Shown piece after piece: positions 39,166 through 50,058 of a stretch of 64,000 bases of DNA. Position 1 is the first letter of the stretch. Each line of letters opens with the position of its first letter. The position numbers were made by a program, and so were the translations under genes. Source of the DNA: Lachnospiraceae bacterium (GTDB lineage: Bacteria > Bacillota > Clostridia > Lachnospirales > Lachnospiraceae); assembly GCA_024682075.1 (NCBI GenBank), contig JAIKZQ010000044.1, positions 124,001 through 188,000 on the forward strand, written 5' to 3'. The notes under the pieces were generated by a model. That model had not been told where the DNA came from and made no database searches. It worked only from the letters and a program-made list of their open reading frames with translations.

Positions 39166-40821
39166 TCATACATTGAAGCACGATCCGCCGACAAACTCCC
39201 TGCAGATGGAATTATTCGGCAAGAATTCACTGGGAAGCGAAAGGAAATAATCCAGGAATTTCAGCAGCCTCTTAGCTTCATAATATGTGGGATCACCCTT
39301 ATCGATGCTGAAAAGAAGAGGCTCCGCAAACTGTTTCAGCAGGGCAAGCTCATATACCTGTGCGGAATTGAACATCACATTCGCTTCCTCCTGGAACGGG
39401 AAGATATTCTCCTCTTCGCCCCTTCTTACAGAAGCCCACATTGAAAGAGTCCTGTGTGCATCCGAGCCTCTGGTCCTCGCATCTCTTACAAGACGTCTCA
39501 AGAGTCTCGCATCGGTGGTGGGGATCCTGTTGTGCTCATCGATGTTGACGGAAGTAAGTGCGGAGATATAGATCTTGAACTTGCTTTCCTCGGGAAGAGC
39601 ATAACTCATCTTGGGATTAAGTCCGTGTATTCCTTCAATGACAAGAATGTCATCTGATTCGAGCTGCATGTAATTGCCGTGATATTCCCTGCGTCCGATC
39701 TTGAAGTTGAATGTGGGAAGCTCTACTCTCTCGCCGTCAAGGAGCTTAAGCATGTCATCATTGAAGCCCTTGGTATCGATTGCTTCGATGCACTCGAAAT
39801 TGTAGTCACCGTTCTCGTCCCTGGGAGTATCCTCACGATTAACGAAATAGTCATCGAGTCCTATTGCATGGGGCTTGAGTCCGAATGTCCTGAGCTGGAC
39901 CGAAAGCCTGTGTGAGAAGCTGGTCTTTCCGGAGGAAGAAGGTCCTGCGATCATGACAAACTTGACATCCTTCCTGGATGCGACCTCTGCTGCTATCTCG
40001 GCTATGCGTCTCTCCTGCTCGGCTTCCTGCACGAGGATCAGATCCTCCATGTGTCCGCTGCAGATACGCTCATTAAGGTCACCGACATTCTCTATTCCCA
40101 TGTGAACACACCAGTCATGCGATCTCTGGAAAGTATCATAGAGAAGCCTGCTCTCTTCGAACTTCGGGATCTCGGTAGGATTGCTCTTCGAAGGGACCAG
40201 AAGCATGAAGCCGATATCATAATTAATGAGGTCGAAATACTTGATGTAGGACGCATTGGGCACCATGTATCCGTAATAGTAATCCCTGTAGCCTTCCATC
40301 TCATAGATATTGACGCTGGAAGTTCTTCTGTACTTGAAGAGTTTGACCTTATCCTGCATCCCTCTCTTGGAAAAGATATCCAGAGCATCGTCTATGGGAT
40401 ACTGTCTCTTCATGTAAGGTGTTCCCGCTTCAACGATCTCAAGCATGCGCTTTTTGATCTTCTCGGCATTTTCCGCGGTGGGCTCAATTCCACCATTAGG
40501 ATTGATGAAAAGGCCTCTTCTGATGGTAAAGTCCGCTCTTACCCTGTTGCTCACCTCTTCTCCGAACAGATCCCAGATAGCCTTCATCAGGAGCATGACC
40601 GTGCTCCTGACATATGTCTGATGACCCACAGTATCGGCAAAAGTGAAGAACTTCACTTCGCCGCTTCTTGAGACCTTCTTGAACAGCTCTCTTATCTTGC
40701 CATCGAGACTGATGGCTGCTATGGGAGAGTCAAACTTGTGCTGATATTCCTTGGCCACATCTTCCCATGTGGTGTCTGATGAATACTCTTTCTTTTCACC
40801 GTCTATGATTAATGTGTACAT
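39166..40821 (-). CDS. TGS-domain uridine kinase-like nucleoside kinase
   Basis: TGS-like N-terminus, then IAGPSSSGKTSFSHRLSVQLRTFGLKPHAIGLDDYF. Confidence 0.93.
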   Translation of the reverse strand: MYTLIIDGEKKEYSSDTTWEDVAKEYQHKFDSPIAAISLDGKIRELFKKVSRSGEVKFFTFADTVGHQTYVRSTVMLLMKAIWDLFGEEVSNRVRADFTIRRGLFINPNGGIEPTAENAEKIKKRMLEIVEAGTPYMKRQYPIDDALDIFSKRGMQDKVKLFKYRRTSSVNIYEMEGYRDYYYGYMVPNASYIKYFDLINYDIGFMLLVPSKSNPTEIPKFEESRLLYDTFQRSHDWCVHMGIENVGDLNERICSGHMEDLILVQEAEQERRIAEIAAEVASRKDVKFVMIAGPSSSGKTSFSHRLSVQLRTFGLKPHAIGLDDYFVNREDTPRDENGDYNFECIEAIDTKGFNDDMLKLLDGERVELPTFNFKIGRREYHGNYMQLESDDILVIEGIHGLNPKMSYALPEESKFKIYISALTSVNIDEHNRIPTTDARLLRRLVRDARTRGSDAHRTLSMWASVRRGEEENIFPFQEEANVMFNSAQVYELALLKQFAEPLLFSIDKGDPTYYEAKRLLKFLDYFLSLPSEFLPNNSICREFVGGSCFNV

Positions 40822-40832
40822 ATGATACCCTC

Positions 40833-41534
40833 TCAATCTGTTCCTGAATAAATCTTACGGTTGAGTTCCATGAGTGAGCGTATGTCTCTTACGCGCTCTT
40901 CATGGTCTCCCTCTTCGGATAATAGCCTTTCGAGAATCTTCTCCATGGAATTCATCTCATATTCAAGATATTCCGAAAGTCCCCTGTCTTCCCTGATGAG
41001 GTCTGCTCCGTACCTGTCTTCGGGTGTTATCCCGAGGGCGGCAGATTCGTCGCACCTGCCCGTATATCTTATCTTCATCGGAAAATAATATTTTCCGGCA
41101 TCACGGATCACATTGTTCCTTACAATCTCAAACCCCTTGAGTCTCAGGTGGTTTCGAAATTCCGGGATGTTGGACTGAGGCTGGACCACAAACTCATCCA
41201 TCTGCTCCACAACTTTCATTCCTTTTTCGATGATATCCGTGATGAGAGTACCGCCCATCCCGGCGATCACCGCTGTCTTCACCATACCCGGCTCAAGCTT
41301 TTCAAATCCGTCCGACAGCATTAATGTTATGGACTCTTCCAGGCCGGCTGCCCTGACATTCTCCCTTGCTCTTTCAAGAGGGCCTTCCCTGAGGTCCATT
41401 CCGTACACTCTGGGGCATATCCCTCTTGAAACAAGTTCGATCGAAACAAATCCGTGATCACATCCGATGTCTGCGCATGCGCATCCTCTCGGGATCAATT
41501 CTATGATGCTTTCAAGTCTGTCGGAAAGGATCAT
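40833..41534 (-). CDS. trmK: tRNA (adenine22-N1)-methyltransferase, TrmK-like
   Basis: [50 protein letters not shown]-like VVQPQSN; downstream of rpoD. Confidence 0.93.
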   Translation of the reverse strand: MILSDRLESIIELIPRGCACADIGCDHGFVSIELVSRGICPRVYGMDLREGPLERARENVRAAGLEESITLMLSDGFEKLEPGMVKTAVIAGMGGTLITDIIEKGMKVVEQMDEFVVQPQSNIPEFRNHLRLKGFEIVRNNVIRDAGKYYFPMKIRYTGRCDESAALGITPEDRYGADLIREDRGLSEYLEYEMNSMEKILERLLSEEGDHEERVRDIRSLMELNRKIYSGTD

Positions 41535-43768
41535 GTATCCTCCAGATAATCCTTGAGCTGCTTGGAGCGGCTGGGATGACGAAGCTTGCGGAGTGCCTTG
41601 GCTTCGATCTGTCTGATCCTCTCACGGGTGACATTGAATTCCTTGCCGACCTCTTCGAGGGTGCGCTGTCTTCCATCATCAAGTCCGAAACGGAGTCTGA
41701 GCACCTTCTTTTCTCTGTCGGTAAGTGAATCGAGAACCTTGTCGAGCTGCTCTCTGAGAAGCATCTGGGTAGCTGCTTCTGCAGGTGCAGGCACATTGTC
41801 ATCCTCAATGAAATCTCCGAGATGGGAATCTTCCTCCTCACCGATGGGAGTCTCGAGAGAAACAGGCTCCTGGGAGATCTTAAGTATCTCACGTACCTTC
41901 TCCTCAGGGATGTTCATTTCAGCCGCAATCTCTTCGGGGCTGGGCTCTCTTCCGAGTGTCTGGAGAAGCTGACGGCTCACACGGATCAGCTTATTAATGG
42001 TCTCAACCATATGGACGGGGATACGGATGGTACGGGCCTGGTCCGCGATAGCTCTGGTTATGGCCTGTCTGATCCACCATGTTGCATATGTTGAGAACTT
42101 ATATCCTTTACGGTAATCGAACTTCTCGACCGCCTTGATAAGTCCGAGATTTCCTTCCTGGATCAGGTCAAGGAAAAGCATTCCTCTTCCCACATATCTC
42201 TTTGCGATTGAAACAACAAGTCTGAGATTGGCTTCGGCAAGTGCATTCTTGGCTTCCTCGTCACCATTCTCCATTCTCTTGGCAAGCTCGATCTCCTCTT
42301 CCGCGGAAAGGAGTGAAACTTTACCGATCTCCTTGAGGTACATGCGGACGGGATCCTCTATGCTGACTCCCTCAACAAGGGCATCGATGTCGATCCTCTC
42401 AAGGCTCTCATCTTCCGCATCTGCAATATCATCGTCACTTGGCTCATCATCAAGTCCGAAGTCAAGTTCATCCACAAGAATGGGCCCGTCATCAGGGATT
42501 GGTTCCATGGAAAGCACGTCAACGCCGTTTGCACCGAGCATCTCTATGACCTTGTCGATCTTCTCATCGTCATCGGTTATCTTGGTGACTGCATCAACCA
42601 CTTCACTTTGATCGAGCACCTGATCATGGCTCTTCCTGGCCTTTTTGATCAGTGTCTCAACAACCTCTGCAAGCTTCTCTTCAACGGATGCCTCATTTTC
42701 GGGAGCAAGATTCTCTGCGTCCTTAACCTTGCCGGGCTTCTTCGGTTTCTTTCCGGAAGAAGCGTTATTTGCCTCTTCGCCGGCCTTATCAACAGGCTTT
42801 ACCTTTGCCGGCTTGGTCTCGTCGTCTTTCTTCTTATTTGCTGGTTCCTTCACGTTAACAGGTTTTTCCTTCTTATCTTCGGGGCCTGCTTTCTTGTCGG
42901 AAGGCTTTGATGTGGTATTATTACCGCCCTTTGCTGCAGGTTTTACAGCAGGCTTTGCCTCTGTTTTCTTCTTATCATCCTTTTTGGATGCAGGCTTGGG
43001 TGCGGGCTTTACTGCAGTTTTCTTCTTGTCTTCCTTCTTGGGTGCAGGCTTTACTACGGTTTTCTTCTTGTCTTCCTTCTTGGGTGCAGGCTTTGCTGCC
43101 GTCTTCTTCTGATCAGCCTTCTTAGGTGCAGGCTTTGCTGCCGTCTTCTTCTGGTCTGCCTTCTTAGGTGCGGGCTTTGCTGCCGTCTTCTTCTGATCAG
43201 CCTTCTTAGGTGCAGGCTTTACTACAGTCTTTTTCTTATCATCCTTTTTGGACGCAGGCTTTGCAGCTGTCTTGGGCGCTGCCTTTGTCACAGTCTTTAC
43301 GGACTTTGCCGGTGCCTTGGGTGCTGACTTTGCCGATGCCTTCACGGGCTTTGCCGGTGCCTTAGGTGCTGCCTTTGCCGCAGTCTTCACGGGCTTTGCC
43401 GGTGCCTTGGGTGCTGACTTTGCCGCAGTCTTCACGGGCTTTGCCGGTGCCTTGGGTGCTGCCTTTGCTAATGCCTTTACAGGCTTTGCTGCTGCCTTGG
43501 GTGCTGCCTTTGTCACAGTCTTCACGGGCTTTGCTGCTGCCTTGGGTGCTGCCTTTGCCGCAGTCTTCACGGGCTTTGCCGGTGCCTTGGGTGCTGCCTT
43601 TGCCGCGGTCTTCACGGGCTTTGCCGGTGCCTTGGGTGCTGCCTTTGCCGCAGTTTTCGCAGGTTTTGCGGCGGGTTTTGCTGACTTTGCTGCAGGCTTA
43701 GCTGCAGGTTTTGTGTTCTTTGCCATCTTCTTTATTTCCTTCTTTTCGGTTTTCTTAGCCATTGTCAA
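41531..43768 (-). CDS. rpoD: primary sigma factor RpoD with long Lys/Ala/Pro-rich repeat N-terminal extension
   Basis: [28 protein letters not shown]...[15 protein letters not shown]...[32 protein letters not shown]; downstream of dnaG. Confidence 0.97.
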   Translation of the reverse strand: MTMAKKTEKKEIKKMAKNTKPAAKPAAKSAKPAAKPAKTAAKAAPKAPAKPVKTAAKAAPKAPAKPVKTAAKAAPKAAAKPVKTVTKAAPKAAAKPVKALAKAAPKAPAKPVKTAAKSAPKAPAKPVKTAAKAAPKAPAKPVKASAKSAPKAPAKSVKTVTKAAPKTAAKPASKKDDKKKTVVKPAPKKADQKKTAAKPAPKKADQKKTAAKPAPKKADQKKTAAKPAPKKEDKKKTVVKPAPKKEDKKKTAVKPAPKPASKKDDKKKTEAKPAVKPAAKGGNNTTSKPSDKKAGPEDKKEKPVNVKEPANKKKDDETKPAKVKPVDKAGEEANNASSGKKPKKPGKVKDAENLAPENEASVEEKLAEVVETLIKKARKSHDQVLDQSEVVDAVTKITDDDEKIDKVIEMLGANGVDVLSMEPIPDDGPILVDELDFGLDDEPSDDDIADAEDESLERIDIDALVEGVSIEDPVRMYLKEIGKVSLLSAEEEIELAKRMENGDEEAKNALAEANLRLVVSIAKRYVGRGMLFLDLIQEGNLGLIKAVEKFDYRKGYKFSTYATWWIRQAITRAIADQARTIRIPVHMVETINKLIRVSRQLLQTLGREPSPEEIAAEMNIPEEKVREILKISQEPVSLETPIGEEEDSHLGDFIEDDNVPAPAEAATQMLLREQLDKVLDSLTDREKKVLRLRFGLDDGRQRTLEEVGKEFNVTRERIRQIEAKALRKLRHPSRSKQLKDYLEDT
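42944..43249 (-). repeat. 42-bp in-frame tandem repeats in rpoD (14-aa unit ~[14 protein letters not shown], 6-7 copies)
   Basis: Translation [14 protein letters not shown] x3 exact plus [42 protein letters not shown]. Confidence 0.93.
43253..43657 (-). repeat. 45-bp in-frame tandem repeats in rpoD (15-aa unit ~[15 protein letters not shown], 9 copies)
   Basis: Nine consecutive 15-aa units from aa 38 to ~172. Confidence 0.94.
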
Positions 43769-45564
43769 TTCTCCTCCTCATCGTGCATCCGCAGTTTTCC
43801 GGATTTTAATTTGTCTATCTCGAGTCTTCGGTTGAAGATCTTTAATTCCTTTTCCGGATCGTCGTTTCCGGCAAGTATCTCACAGCTTCTTTCCATGACT
43901 CTGATGATCAGGTCTTTCAGCATCTCCATTCTCTTTTCCGACGTGTCTATGTCGGGAGCTGAGTTCTGAAGTATTCCGGTCGCATCGCTTACAAGCACTT
44001 CATCCTGCAGATCATCGAACAGTGCCTGATTGCTGTATGTGCCGTTTTCAAGCATCTCAAATGCTTTCTGTGCTATAGTCCTGCATGATCCCGGAGAAAA
44101 ATCATCGTAGTTTAAATATCTTCTGATCACGCTGTAGATCTCGGGCTCATCCGTCACCCATGTAAGGAGCGAACTCTCCGCCGCGGTCCAGATATTTTCC
44201 TTCTTTTTCCCGACGGGCTTTTTGGGAGGTGAATACGCTGAGGGTTTAGGCGCCGCATCCTTCGAACCGTATTCTCTCGGCCTTGTCTCATCCAAAAGCC
44301 TCGATACCTCGGAAGCCGTATATCCGTATCTTTTGACCACGGACTCGGCATAGGAATTCATTCTCACTTCATCGACTGCGAACATCCAGAGGTTTTCAAC
44401 GATCTGTCTTTCACATTTATACCGTTCCTCGGGATCGGACAGATCGAAGCTTTCCCTGACCCTGTCCTCTATGTACAGAAATCCGTTCTCGGCCTCATCA
44501 AGTCTTTTCCCGAACTCATCCCTGCCGTTTTTCGTCAGGAACTCATCGGGGTCCTTGCACGGCTTCATGCTGATTCGCTTGGGAGTGATCCCTACTGCGG
44601 TGAGCATCCTGACAGCCTTGAGAGCCGCCTTTTCACCGGCTTCGTCCATGTCATAAGCCAGATATACTTCGCATCCGTCACGCTTTATCATGGCTGCCTG
44701 TTCTTCGGTAAATGCCGTTCCCAGTGATGCTATGGCCGAATCGAATCCCGCCTGATGCATCGATATGACATCCATGTATCCTTCGCAGAGGATGTAGTAC
44801 TTTTTCCTGGCTCTCTTGGCGAAATTGTATCCGTAAAGATTGCGCCTTTTATCGAATATCGGTGTTTCCGAAGTGTTCAGGTATTTTGGTTCGCCGCTTC
44901 CGAGGACTCTGCCTCCGAAGCCTATGACCTTCTTGTCGGTATTTATTATCGGGAACATCACTCTTCCGAAAAAAGAAGAACTCATTCCGTAGGTTTCCGA
45001 ATTGGTCGCGATTCCGGAGGCAATGATGAGTTCATCGGAATATCCCTTTTTCCTCAGATGCTCAACGACCGCCCTGCCGTTATTGCCTGCAAATCCCAGT
45101 CCGAAGTGTCTGATCGTCTCATCGCTCAGGCCCCTGTTCTTCAGATAATCCAGGCCTTTTTTGCCATGTTCCGTATAGAGGTTGTTCATGAAGAAAAGTG
45201 CCGCATCCGAATTGATCTGTCTGAGCACGTCGCCTCGGGCACGCTTTGCCTTCTCTTCACCGGTCTCCTCCATGCCCTTCACTTCCATCCCGGCACGTTC
45301 CGCAAGGATCTTGACAGCCTCGGCAAAGGAAGCGTTCTCATACTTCATCACGAAGTTTATAACCCCGCCGCCTTCACCGCATCCGAAGCAGTGATACATC
45401 TGCTTGGGCGGATACACCGAAAAAGAAGGAGTCTTTTCATTGTGAAAAGGACACAGCCCCCAGTAGTTATTCCCTTTTTTCTTGAGAGGAATATAGCTTC
45501 CGACAACATCTGCGATGTCGTTGCGTGACTTCACCTCTTCAAGGAATTCATCAGAAAATCTCAT
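43765..45564 (-). CDS. dnaG: DNA primase
   Basis: [36 protein letters not shown] zinc motif; toprim [13 protein letters not shown]. Confidence 0.97.
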   Translation of the reverse strand: MRFSDEFLEEVKSRNDIADVVGSYIPLKKKGNNYWGLCPFHNEKTPSFSVYPPKQMYHCFGCGEGGGVINFVMKYENASFAEAVKILAERAGMEVKGMEETGEEKAKRARGDVLRQINSDAALFFMNNLYTEHGKKGLDYLKNRGLSDETIRHFGLGFAGNNGRAVVEHLRKKGYSDELIIASGIATNSETYGMSSSFFGRVMFPIINTDKKVIGFGGRVLGSGEPKYLNTSETPIFDKRRNLYGYNFAKRARKKYYILCEGYMDVISMHQAGFDSAIASLGTAFTEEQAAMIKRDGCEVYLAYDMDEAGEKAALKAVRMLTAVGITPKRISMKPCKDPDEFLTKNGRDEFGKRLDEAENGFLYIEDRVRESFDLSDPEERYKCERQIVENLWMFAVDEVRMNSYAESVVKRYGYTASEVSRLLDETRPREYGSKDAAPKPSAYSPPKKPVGKKKENIWTAAESSLLTWVTDEPEIYSVIRRYLNYDDFSPGSCRTIAQKAFEMLENGTYSNQALFDDLQDEVLVSDATGILQNSAPDIDTSEKRMEMLKDLIIRVMERSCEILAGNDDPEKELKIFNRRLEIDKLKSGKLRMHDEEEN

Positions 45565-45565
45565 A

Positions 45566-46573
45566 TCAGATCATCTCCCAGGACTTGGGAACAAAGAGTT
45601 CATTATATGTAAGGATTGCAAAGCGGTCCGTCATGGCACCGACGAAATCGCATACGCATCTTTCGAGGGACTCACCCTCATCAGCCATCTTCCTGTTTTC
45701 TTCGGGAAGCTTATCGGGATGATGAAGATAATAGTCGTAAAGCGTGCAGACAAGTGCTTCCGCTTTTCCCTCCTCAGCCTTGATGTCGGGATTTGTATAG
45801 ACTCTCTCGAACATAAAGGTCCTGATATCCCTCATGGCCTTTGCCACGCTCTCTGTCATACAGATATCATTCTTATCGGTGCTGTTAGTGATGATGTCAT
45901 GAAGGAATGCATCGAGTCTGTCGCCCGGGGTGCATCCGAGTACCGCTCTTATGTCAGCGGGAACATCCATCTCGGTAAGAACTCCCGCTCTCACCGCATC
46001 GTCCATATCATGATGGATATATGCGATCTTGTCGGACAGTCTCACGATCTTCCCCTCAAGAGTATCGGGCATACGTGAGATCTGATGATTAAGTATGCCG
46101 TTTCTGACCTCCCAGGTAAGATTCAGACCGTTGCCATCCCTCTCAAGTTTTTCGACCGTCCGGACACTTTGTTCGTTGTGCTTGAATCTGAACGGACATA
46201 CACTGTTAAGTGCCCTCTCACCTGCATGCCCGAACGGAGTATGGCCCAGATCATGTCCAAGTGCGATTGCCTCGGTAAGATCCTCATTGAGCCTGAGAGC
46301 CTTGGAGATCGTGCGGGCTATCTGTGACACCTCAAGAGTATGGGTGAGTCTTGTCCTGTAATGATCCCCCTCGGGCATCAGAAATACCTGTGTCTTATCC
46401 TTAAGGCGTCTGAAAGCCTTGCAGTGAACGATCCTGTCACGGTCCCTCTGATAGACCGTACGGATATCACATTCGGTCTCGGGAACGTCACGTCCCTTTG
46501 AGTTTTTGGCAAGCGAAGCGTAAGGACTCAGTATCATCTCCTCACGTTCTTCAAGCATTTCCCTGATGGTCAT
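45566..46573 (-). CDS. dgt: deoxyguanosinetriphosphate triphosphohydrolase-like HD protein
   Basis: FRRLKDKTQVF, RTRLTHTLEVSQIAR, GHDLGHTPFGHAGE. Confidence 0.94.
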   Translation of the reverse strand: MTIREMLEEREEMILSPYASLAKNSKGRDVPETECDIRTVYQRDRDRIVHCKAFRRLKDKTQVFLMPEGDHYRTRLTHTLEVSQIARTISKALRLNEDLTEAIALGHDLGHTPFGHAGERALNSVCPFRFKHNEQSVRTVEKLERDGNGLNLTWEVRNGILNHQISRMPDTLEGKIVRLSDKIAYIHHDMDDAVRAGVLTEMDVPADIRAVLGCTPGDRLDAFLHDIITNSTDKNDICMTESVAKAMRDIRTFMFERVYTNPDIKAEEGKAEALVCTLYDYYLHHPDKLPEENRKMADEGESLERCVCDFVGAMTDRFAILTYNELFVPKSWEMI

Positions 46574-46630
46574 TTTCAGCCTCCCGCAAAGCGGAACAAA
46601 ACCCGCTAATATTTATATACAGGACAGACG

Positions 46631-46684
46631 CAAAAATCCCCCCGGGAATCCGAAAAAAATTTTCGTCCCAGGGGGATGTTTTTC
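46631..46684 (-). terminator. rho-independent terminator after the LytTR/DUF3021 operon
   Basis: Minus strand ATCCCCCTGGGA...TCCCGGGGGGATTTTT with nested CGAAAATTTTTTTCG. Confidence 0.8.
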
Positions 46685-46756
46685 AGTTTGCGATTATGTC
46701 AACCTTTTTACCTTGCCATGCTTAACCGGCACTGTCATGCCTGTCTTTTCAATGTC

Positions 46757-47242
46757 TTACCTGTCCCCGTCATGCATTTCCCTGTTATACTTCTCAAGAG
46801 CTTCCTGCATCCTGGCATTCTCAGCCTTTTCGACAAATCTCGTGATAAGTATGCTTGCAGCCATGCTGAGGGCAAATGATACACCGAAGCCGGCCCATGC
46901 CTTTGCATCATCAATGGGAAACCATCCGAACATGCAGGCAAATGCGACAATGACGGTAAGTATCGCAGCGAAGAAAAATACGTTTCTCAGGATCATCGAC
47001 AGATCCTTAAATACGGCATCCGTCAGAAAAACAATCTGTGCAACCGTAACCACGACGGAAAGAAGCAGCAGTTCCAAAAGCGTGACGAGGGTAATCCCCT
47101 TTCCAGCCAGCTCAAAAAGAGTGGAATACTGTCCCGTAGACTCATCGAGAATAAGATTGAACACGATGAACATGACCACTATCGCGCCGTATGTGGCAAA
47201 CATCTGACTTATGTAACTGAATATCGATCTCTTTTCTTCCAT
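46757..47242 (-). CDS. DUF3021-like four-TM protein
   Basis: Four TM segments; directly downstream of a LytTR gene, a recurring arrangement. Confidence 0.75.
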   Translation of the reverse strand: MEEKRSIFSYISQMFATYGAIVVMFIVFNLILDESTGQYSTLFELAGKGITLVTLLELLLLSVVVTVAQIVFLTDAVFKDLSMILRNVFFFAAILTVIVAFACMFGWFPIDDAKAWAGFGVSFALSMAASILITRFVEKAENARMQEALEKYNREMHDGDR

Positions 47243-47682
47243 TATCTTAATCCCAGCTTTCTTCTGAGTTCATCCGAATACATCCTTGACACGACGATCT
47301 GTTCCCCGTTTTTAAGAGTGACCCTGACCTTCCTGTTGATATCGGCCTTAAGACTGACGATCTTGCGTAAGTTTACTATGCTCTGCTTGCTGATCCTGAG
47401 AAAATCCCTCTTGAGAAGTTCCTGTTCCATCTCATACAGTTTCAGCTCGGATTCGTAAGTCTCATCTTCGGTATAGACAAACGTCCTTCGATCCACGGCA
47501 TCTATGTACAGTATACGGTCAACATCGAGAAGATAAGTCTCGTCGTCTTTCCTGACAGCGATCTGCATGTTGACCATGCGCATCATGGCAACGATCGACT
47601 CCACATCCTTTGTCAGGGCCGGGGCACTGATCTTCACGCCCAGGTCTTCATATTTTTCATCTATGTCGATCTCGATTTTCAT
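47242..47682 (-). CDS. LytTR-domain transcriptional regulator
   Basis: DVDRILYIDAVDRRTFVYTEDETYESELKLYEMEQELLKRDFLRISKQSIVNLRKIVSL. Confidence 0.93.
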   Translation of the reverse strand: MKIEIDIDEKYEDLGVKISAPALTKDVESIVAMMRMVNMQIAVRKDDETYLLDVDRILYIDAVDRRTFVYTEDETYESELKLYEMEQELLKRDFLRISKQSIVNLRKIVSLKADINRKVRVTLKNGEQIVVSRMYSDELRRKLGLR

Positions 47683-48369
47683 CTACTGAAGTCCTTTTTT
47701 TCTGAAAGTGATAAAAAAGAGTACAAACACCAAAGCGGCGTTGATGCAAATGACGGATATGCCTTTTGTGCCTATCGCATCGAAACTCATTGTTCCGAAA
47801 CTCTCCCTGATCTGCTGGGTAAAAAACACAAATGCAACCTTCTTTATATTATCATTAAACATGGCAAGCATGGGAGCAAAAGATAATACCATCATCACCG
47901 GCATGACCAGAGAAGTTGAGGTCATCTGATTCTTCGCAAATATTCCGACGCACGATCCAATCAATATCGATATGACGAATCCGGCTCCCATCACCGCCAG
48001 ATAAAAAGGAAGCTCCTCTGATGAGAAACATGTTGAAATCACGAGTGCTCCGGCCATGCATAAGCTCCAGACATATGCCGTGATTCCTGCCAGATATTCC
48101 ACGGGCTTAACATTTGCCATCATCAGGACTCTCAGTGTGTTCTTCTCCTTTTCCTCGGAAATGATCGCAGCCGCCGATGTAAGAGGCGCCATTCCGACAT
48201 ACATGACGGAAAAAAGCTTCGCAAAAAAGTTCTCGGGCATGTCATCAAATTTTACGGCATTTTCCATGATGAGCGTCAGGGCCGGGAACATCACGAACTG
48301 GATCAGCACAGTCTTATTCTTAAATGTATCCCTGATCTGTTTTTTTATGACAGTAATGATATTCTTCAT
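47683..48369 (-). CDS. ABC-2 type transporter permease
   Basis: Six-TM pattern, IISEEKEKNTLRVLMMANVKPVEYL; adjacent to ABC ATPase. Confidence 0.9.
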   Translation of the reverse strand: MKNIITVIKKQIRDTFKNKTVLIQFVMFPALTLIMENAVKFDDMPENFFAKLFSVMYVGMAPLTSAAAIISEEKEKNTLRVLMMANVKPVEYLAGITAYVWSLCMAGALVISTCFSSEELPFYLAVMGAGFVISILIGSCVGIFAKNQMTSTSLVMPVMMVLSFAPMLAMFNDNIKKVAFVFFTQQIRESFGTMSFDAIGTKGISVICINAALVFVLFFITFRKKGLQ

Positions 48370-48396
48370 TTGTTTTCTCCGTTAGCGATAGTCTGT

Positions 48397-49257
48397 TCAG
48401 GCTGTCCGGCAATCCCGGTCATCGAATTTTCTTCCGGTAAGTTCCAGGAACACGGTCTCTAGGTCCGGCTCCGAAGAATGTATCGTCTGCAACATTCCGC
48501 TTTTAAGATATTCCGATATCCTGTCTGCCGCATCACCTAAAAGCGGCAGCTCTATATCCCTTCCGTCGGTCAGATGTATGTTTATCTTCCTCTGATGATC
48601 ATATTTCCTGCATATCTCATCTGCGGACCCCCTCTCAACGATCACGCCCTCATTGAGCAGTGCCACCTCATCGCACAGAGCCGCAGCTTCCTCCATGTTG
48701 TGAGTCGTGAGGAATATCGCACATCCTTCGTCCTTCTTATCCAGGATCATGCCGTGGATCTGTTTCATGGTCAGCGGATCAAGGCCGCTTGTGGGCTCAT
48801 CCAGAAATATTATCTCCGGAGAATGCAGCCATACTCTTGCAAGCTGAAGGCGGGCTCTCATTCCTTTCGAAAGGCATGAAGCACTCTTGCCCGCGGCATC
48901 ACCGAGTCCCACCGCATCAAGACACTCGGGGATCTTAGAGTGCGGAACGCCGTAAATGTCCGCAAAGACTTTAAGATTATCAGCACAGGAAAATCTCTCA
49001 TACACTCCGAAGCTGTCCATCATGATGCCGATCTTTTTCCTGTCGTCACCGCTCAGGTTCGCAGCATCCTTACCGAGTATGCGGACAGAACCGTCATCAA
49101 ACGGGATCTGACCCGTCAGGATCTTGATGAGAGTGGTCTTGCCCGCACCGGACGGTCCGAGAAGTCCGAATATCTTACCGGGTGTCACATCCAGGCTGAT
49201 CCCGCTTAAGACTGTCTTGTCGGAATATCTTTTGATAACATTGCTGCAGCTTATCAT
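48397..49257 (-). CDS. ABC transporter ATP-binding protein
   Basis: GLLGPSGAGKTTLIKIL, LSKGMRARLQLARVWLHSPEIIFLDEPTSGLDP; start chosen at Met preceded by AAGGAG. Confidence 0.95.
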   Translation of the reverse strand: MISCSNVIKRYSDKTVLSGISLDVTPGKIFGLLGPSGAGKTTLIKILTGQIPFDDGSVRILGKDAANLSGDDRKKIGIMMDSFGVYERFSCADNLKVFADIYGVPHSKIPECLDAVGLGDAAGKSASCLSKGMRARLQLARVWLHSPEIIFLDEPTSGLDPLTMKQIHGMILDKKDEGCAIFLTTHNMEEAAALCDEVALLNEGVIVERGSADEICRKYDHQRKINIHLTDGRDIELPLLGDAADRISEYLKSGMLQTIHSSEPDLETVFLELTGRKFDDRDCRTA

Positions 49258-49341
49258 CTCTACGCTCCTTATCATCGTTTTTTGTTTGCCGCTTCGCGAA
49301 AAACACGGGCTTTCACGTACGTCTCCTTCTTTTATGATGCG

Positions 49342-49412
49342 AGGATAACAAAGGAGCAGGAAGCAGGCAATATTCACATACGTAAGTTGCCACATACATG
49401 ACACAAGTTGCC
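49342..49412 (-). promoter_or_regulatory. candidate LytTR-activated promoter: two GGCAACTT repeats 21 bp apart, -35 TTGCCT (49365-49370), 17-bp spacer, -10 TATCCT (49342-49347)
   Basis: aagttgcc at 49384-49391 and 49405-49412 on plus strand; located upstream of the ABC/LytTR/DUF3021 operon. Confidence 0.7.
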
Positions 49413-49441
49413 GCATATGCATAAAATGCGGAGCAAAATAA

Positions 49442-49469
49442 AAAGGTGCAGTACCATGACTGCACCTTT
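49442..49469 (-). terminator. rho-independent terminator
   Basis: AAAGGTGCAGT-CATGGT-ACTGCACCTTTTTATTTT on minus strand. Confidence 0.88.
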
Positions 49470-49490
49470 GCAGTACAAGATCATAAGCTT

Positions 49491-50045
49491 TTAATATTTC
49501 ACAAATCCGCCGTTATCATCTTCTTTGTCTTCAGTGAAAATAACCGGTTCCTGATCGGCCTCATCTTCCTTCTTTGTTCCGCTGATGCCGAATCTGCCTA
49601 TGGATACAACGATCAGCACGGATGAGACAACAATGAGCGGTGCTGTCGAAAAGGAGATGATCGAGTCCATGTTCACAATTGCGGCATAGACATCGGACGG
49701 ATATTTATTTGCTGTGGATATCAGGATCAGTCTGTCAGTGATCGGGATGATGATATGAATGATGCAATAGAAAACCAGCATCCACGCTCCCGCCCCTCTT
49801 CTTGCCGAAGGTTTAGTGATAAACATCACAACGGTAAAGAAAACATATATGATCAGATATGCGATCATGTATCTCAGAGCATACGGAAAGACCTCACTGA
49901 CTGACAGATGTGTAATTATCTCTGCGACTTTTCTCTGATTTGCGTAGAACGCATAAGCAACCAGCGTAGCTATGGCATATAAGAGCACCCCCACAAGCAT
50001 GGTCACTTTTATGTTCAAAGTAAGTTTCCTGTCCATAAACATCAT
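49491..50045 (-). CDS. membrane protein, unknown function
   Basis: Four to five predicted TM segments; GAGAGG RBS near start (true start may be 50036). Confidence 0.75.
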   Translation of the reverse strand: MMFMDRKLTLNIKVTMLVGVLLYAIATLVAYAFYANQRKVAEIITHLSVSEVFPYALRYMIAYLIIYVFFTVVMFITKPSARRGAGAWMLVFYCIIHIIIPITDRLILISTANKYPSDVYAAIVNMDSIISFSTAPLIVVSSVLIVVSIGRFGISGTKKEDEADQEPVIFTEDKEDDNGGFVKY

Positions 50046-50058
50046 TCCTCTCTGCGCT

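Noticed and set aside
42944-43657. CRISPR-like array of regular repeats
   Set aside because: Repeats are contiguous, in-frame coding units of rpoD with no spacers. No cas genes or CRISPR arrays were seen anywhere in the window.
43248-43835. 195-aa plus-strand ORF of [15 protein letters not shown] repeats
   Set aside because: Antisense shadow of the rpoD KPA repeats; composition is forced by the opposite-strand repeats and no independent start signal is seen.
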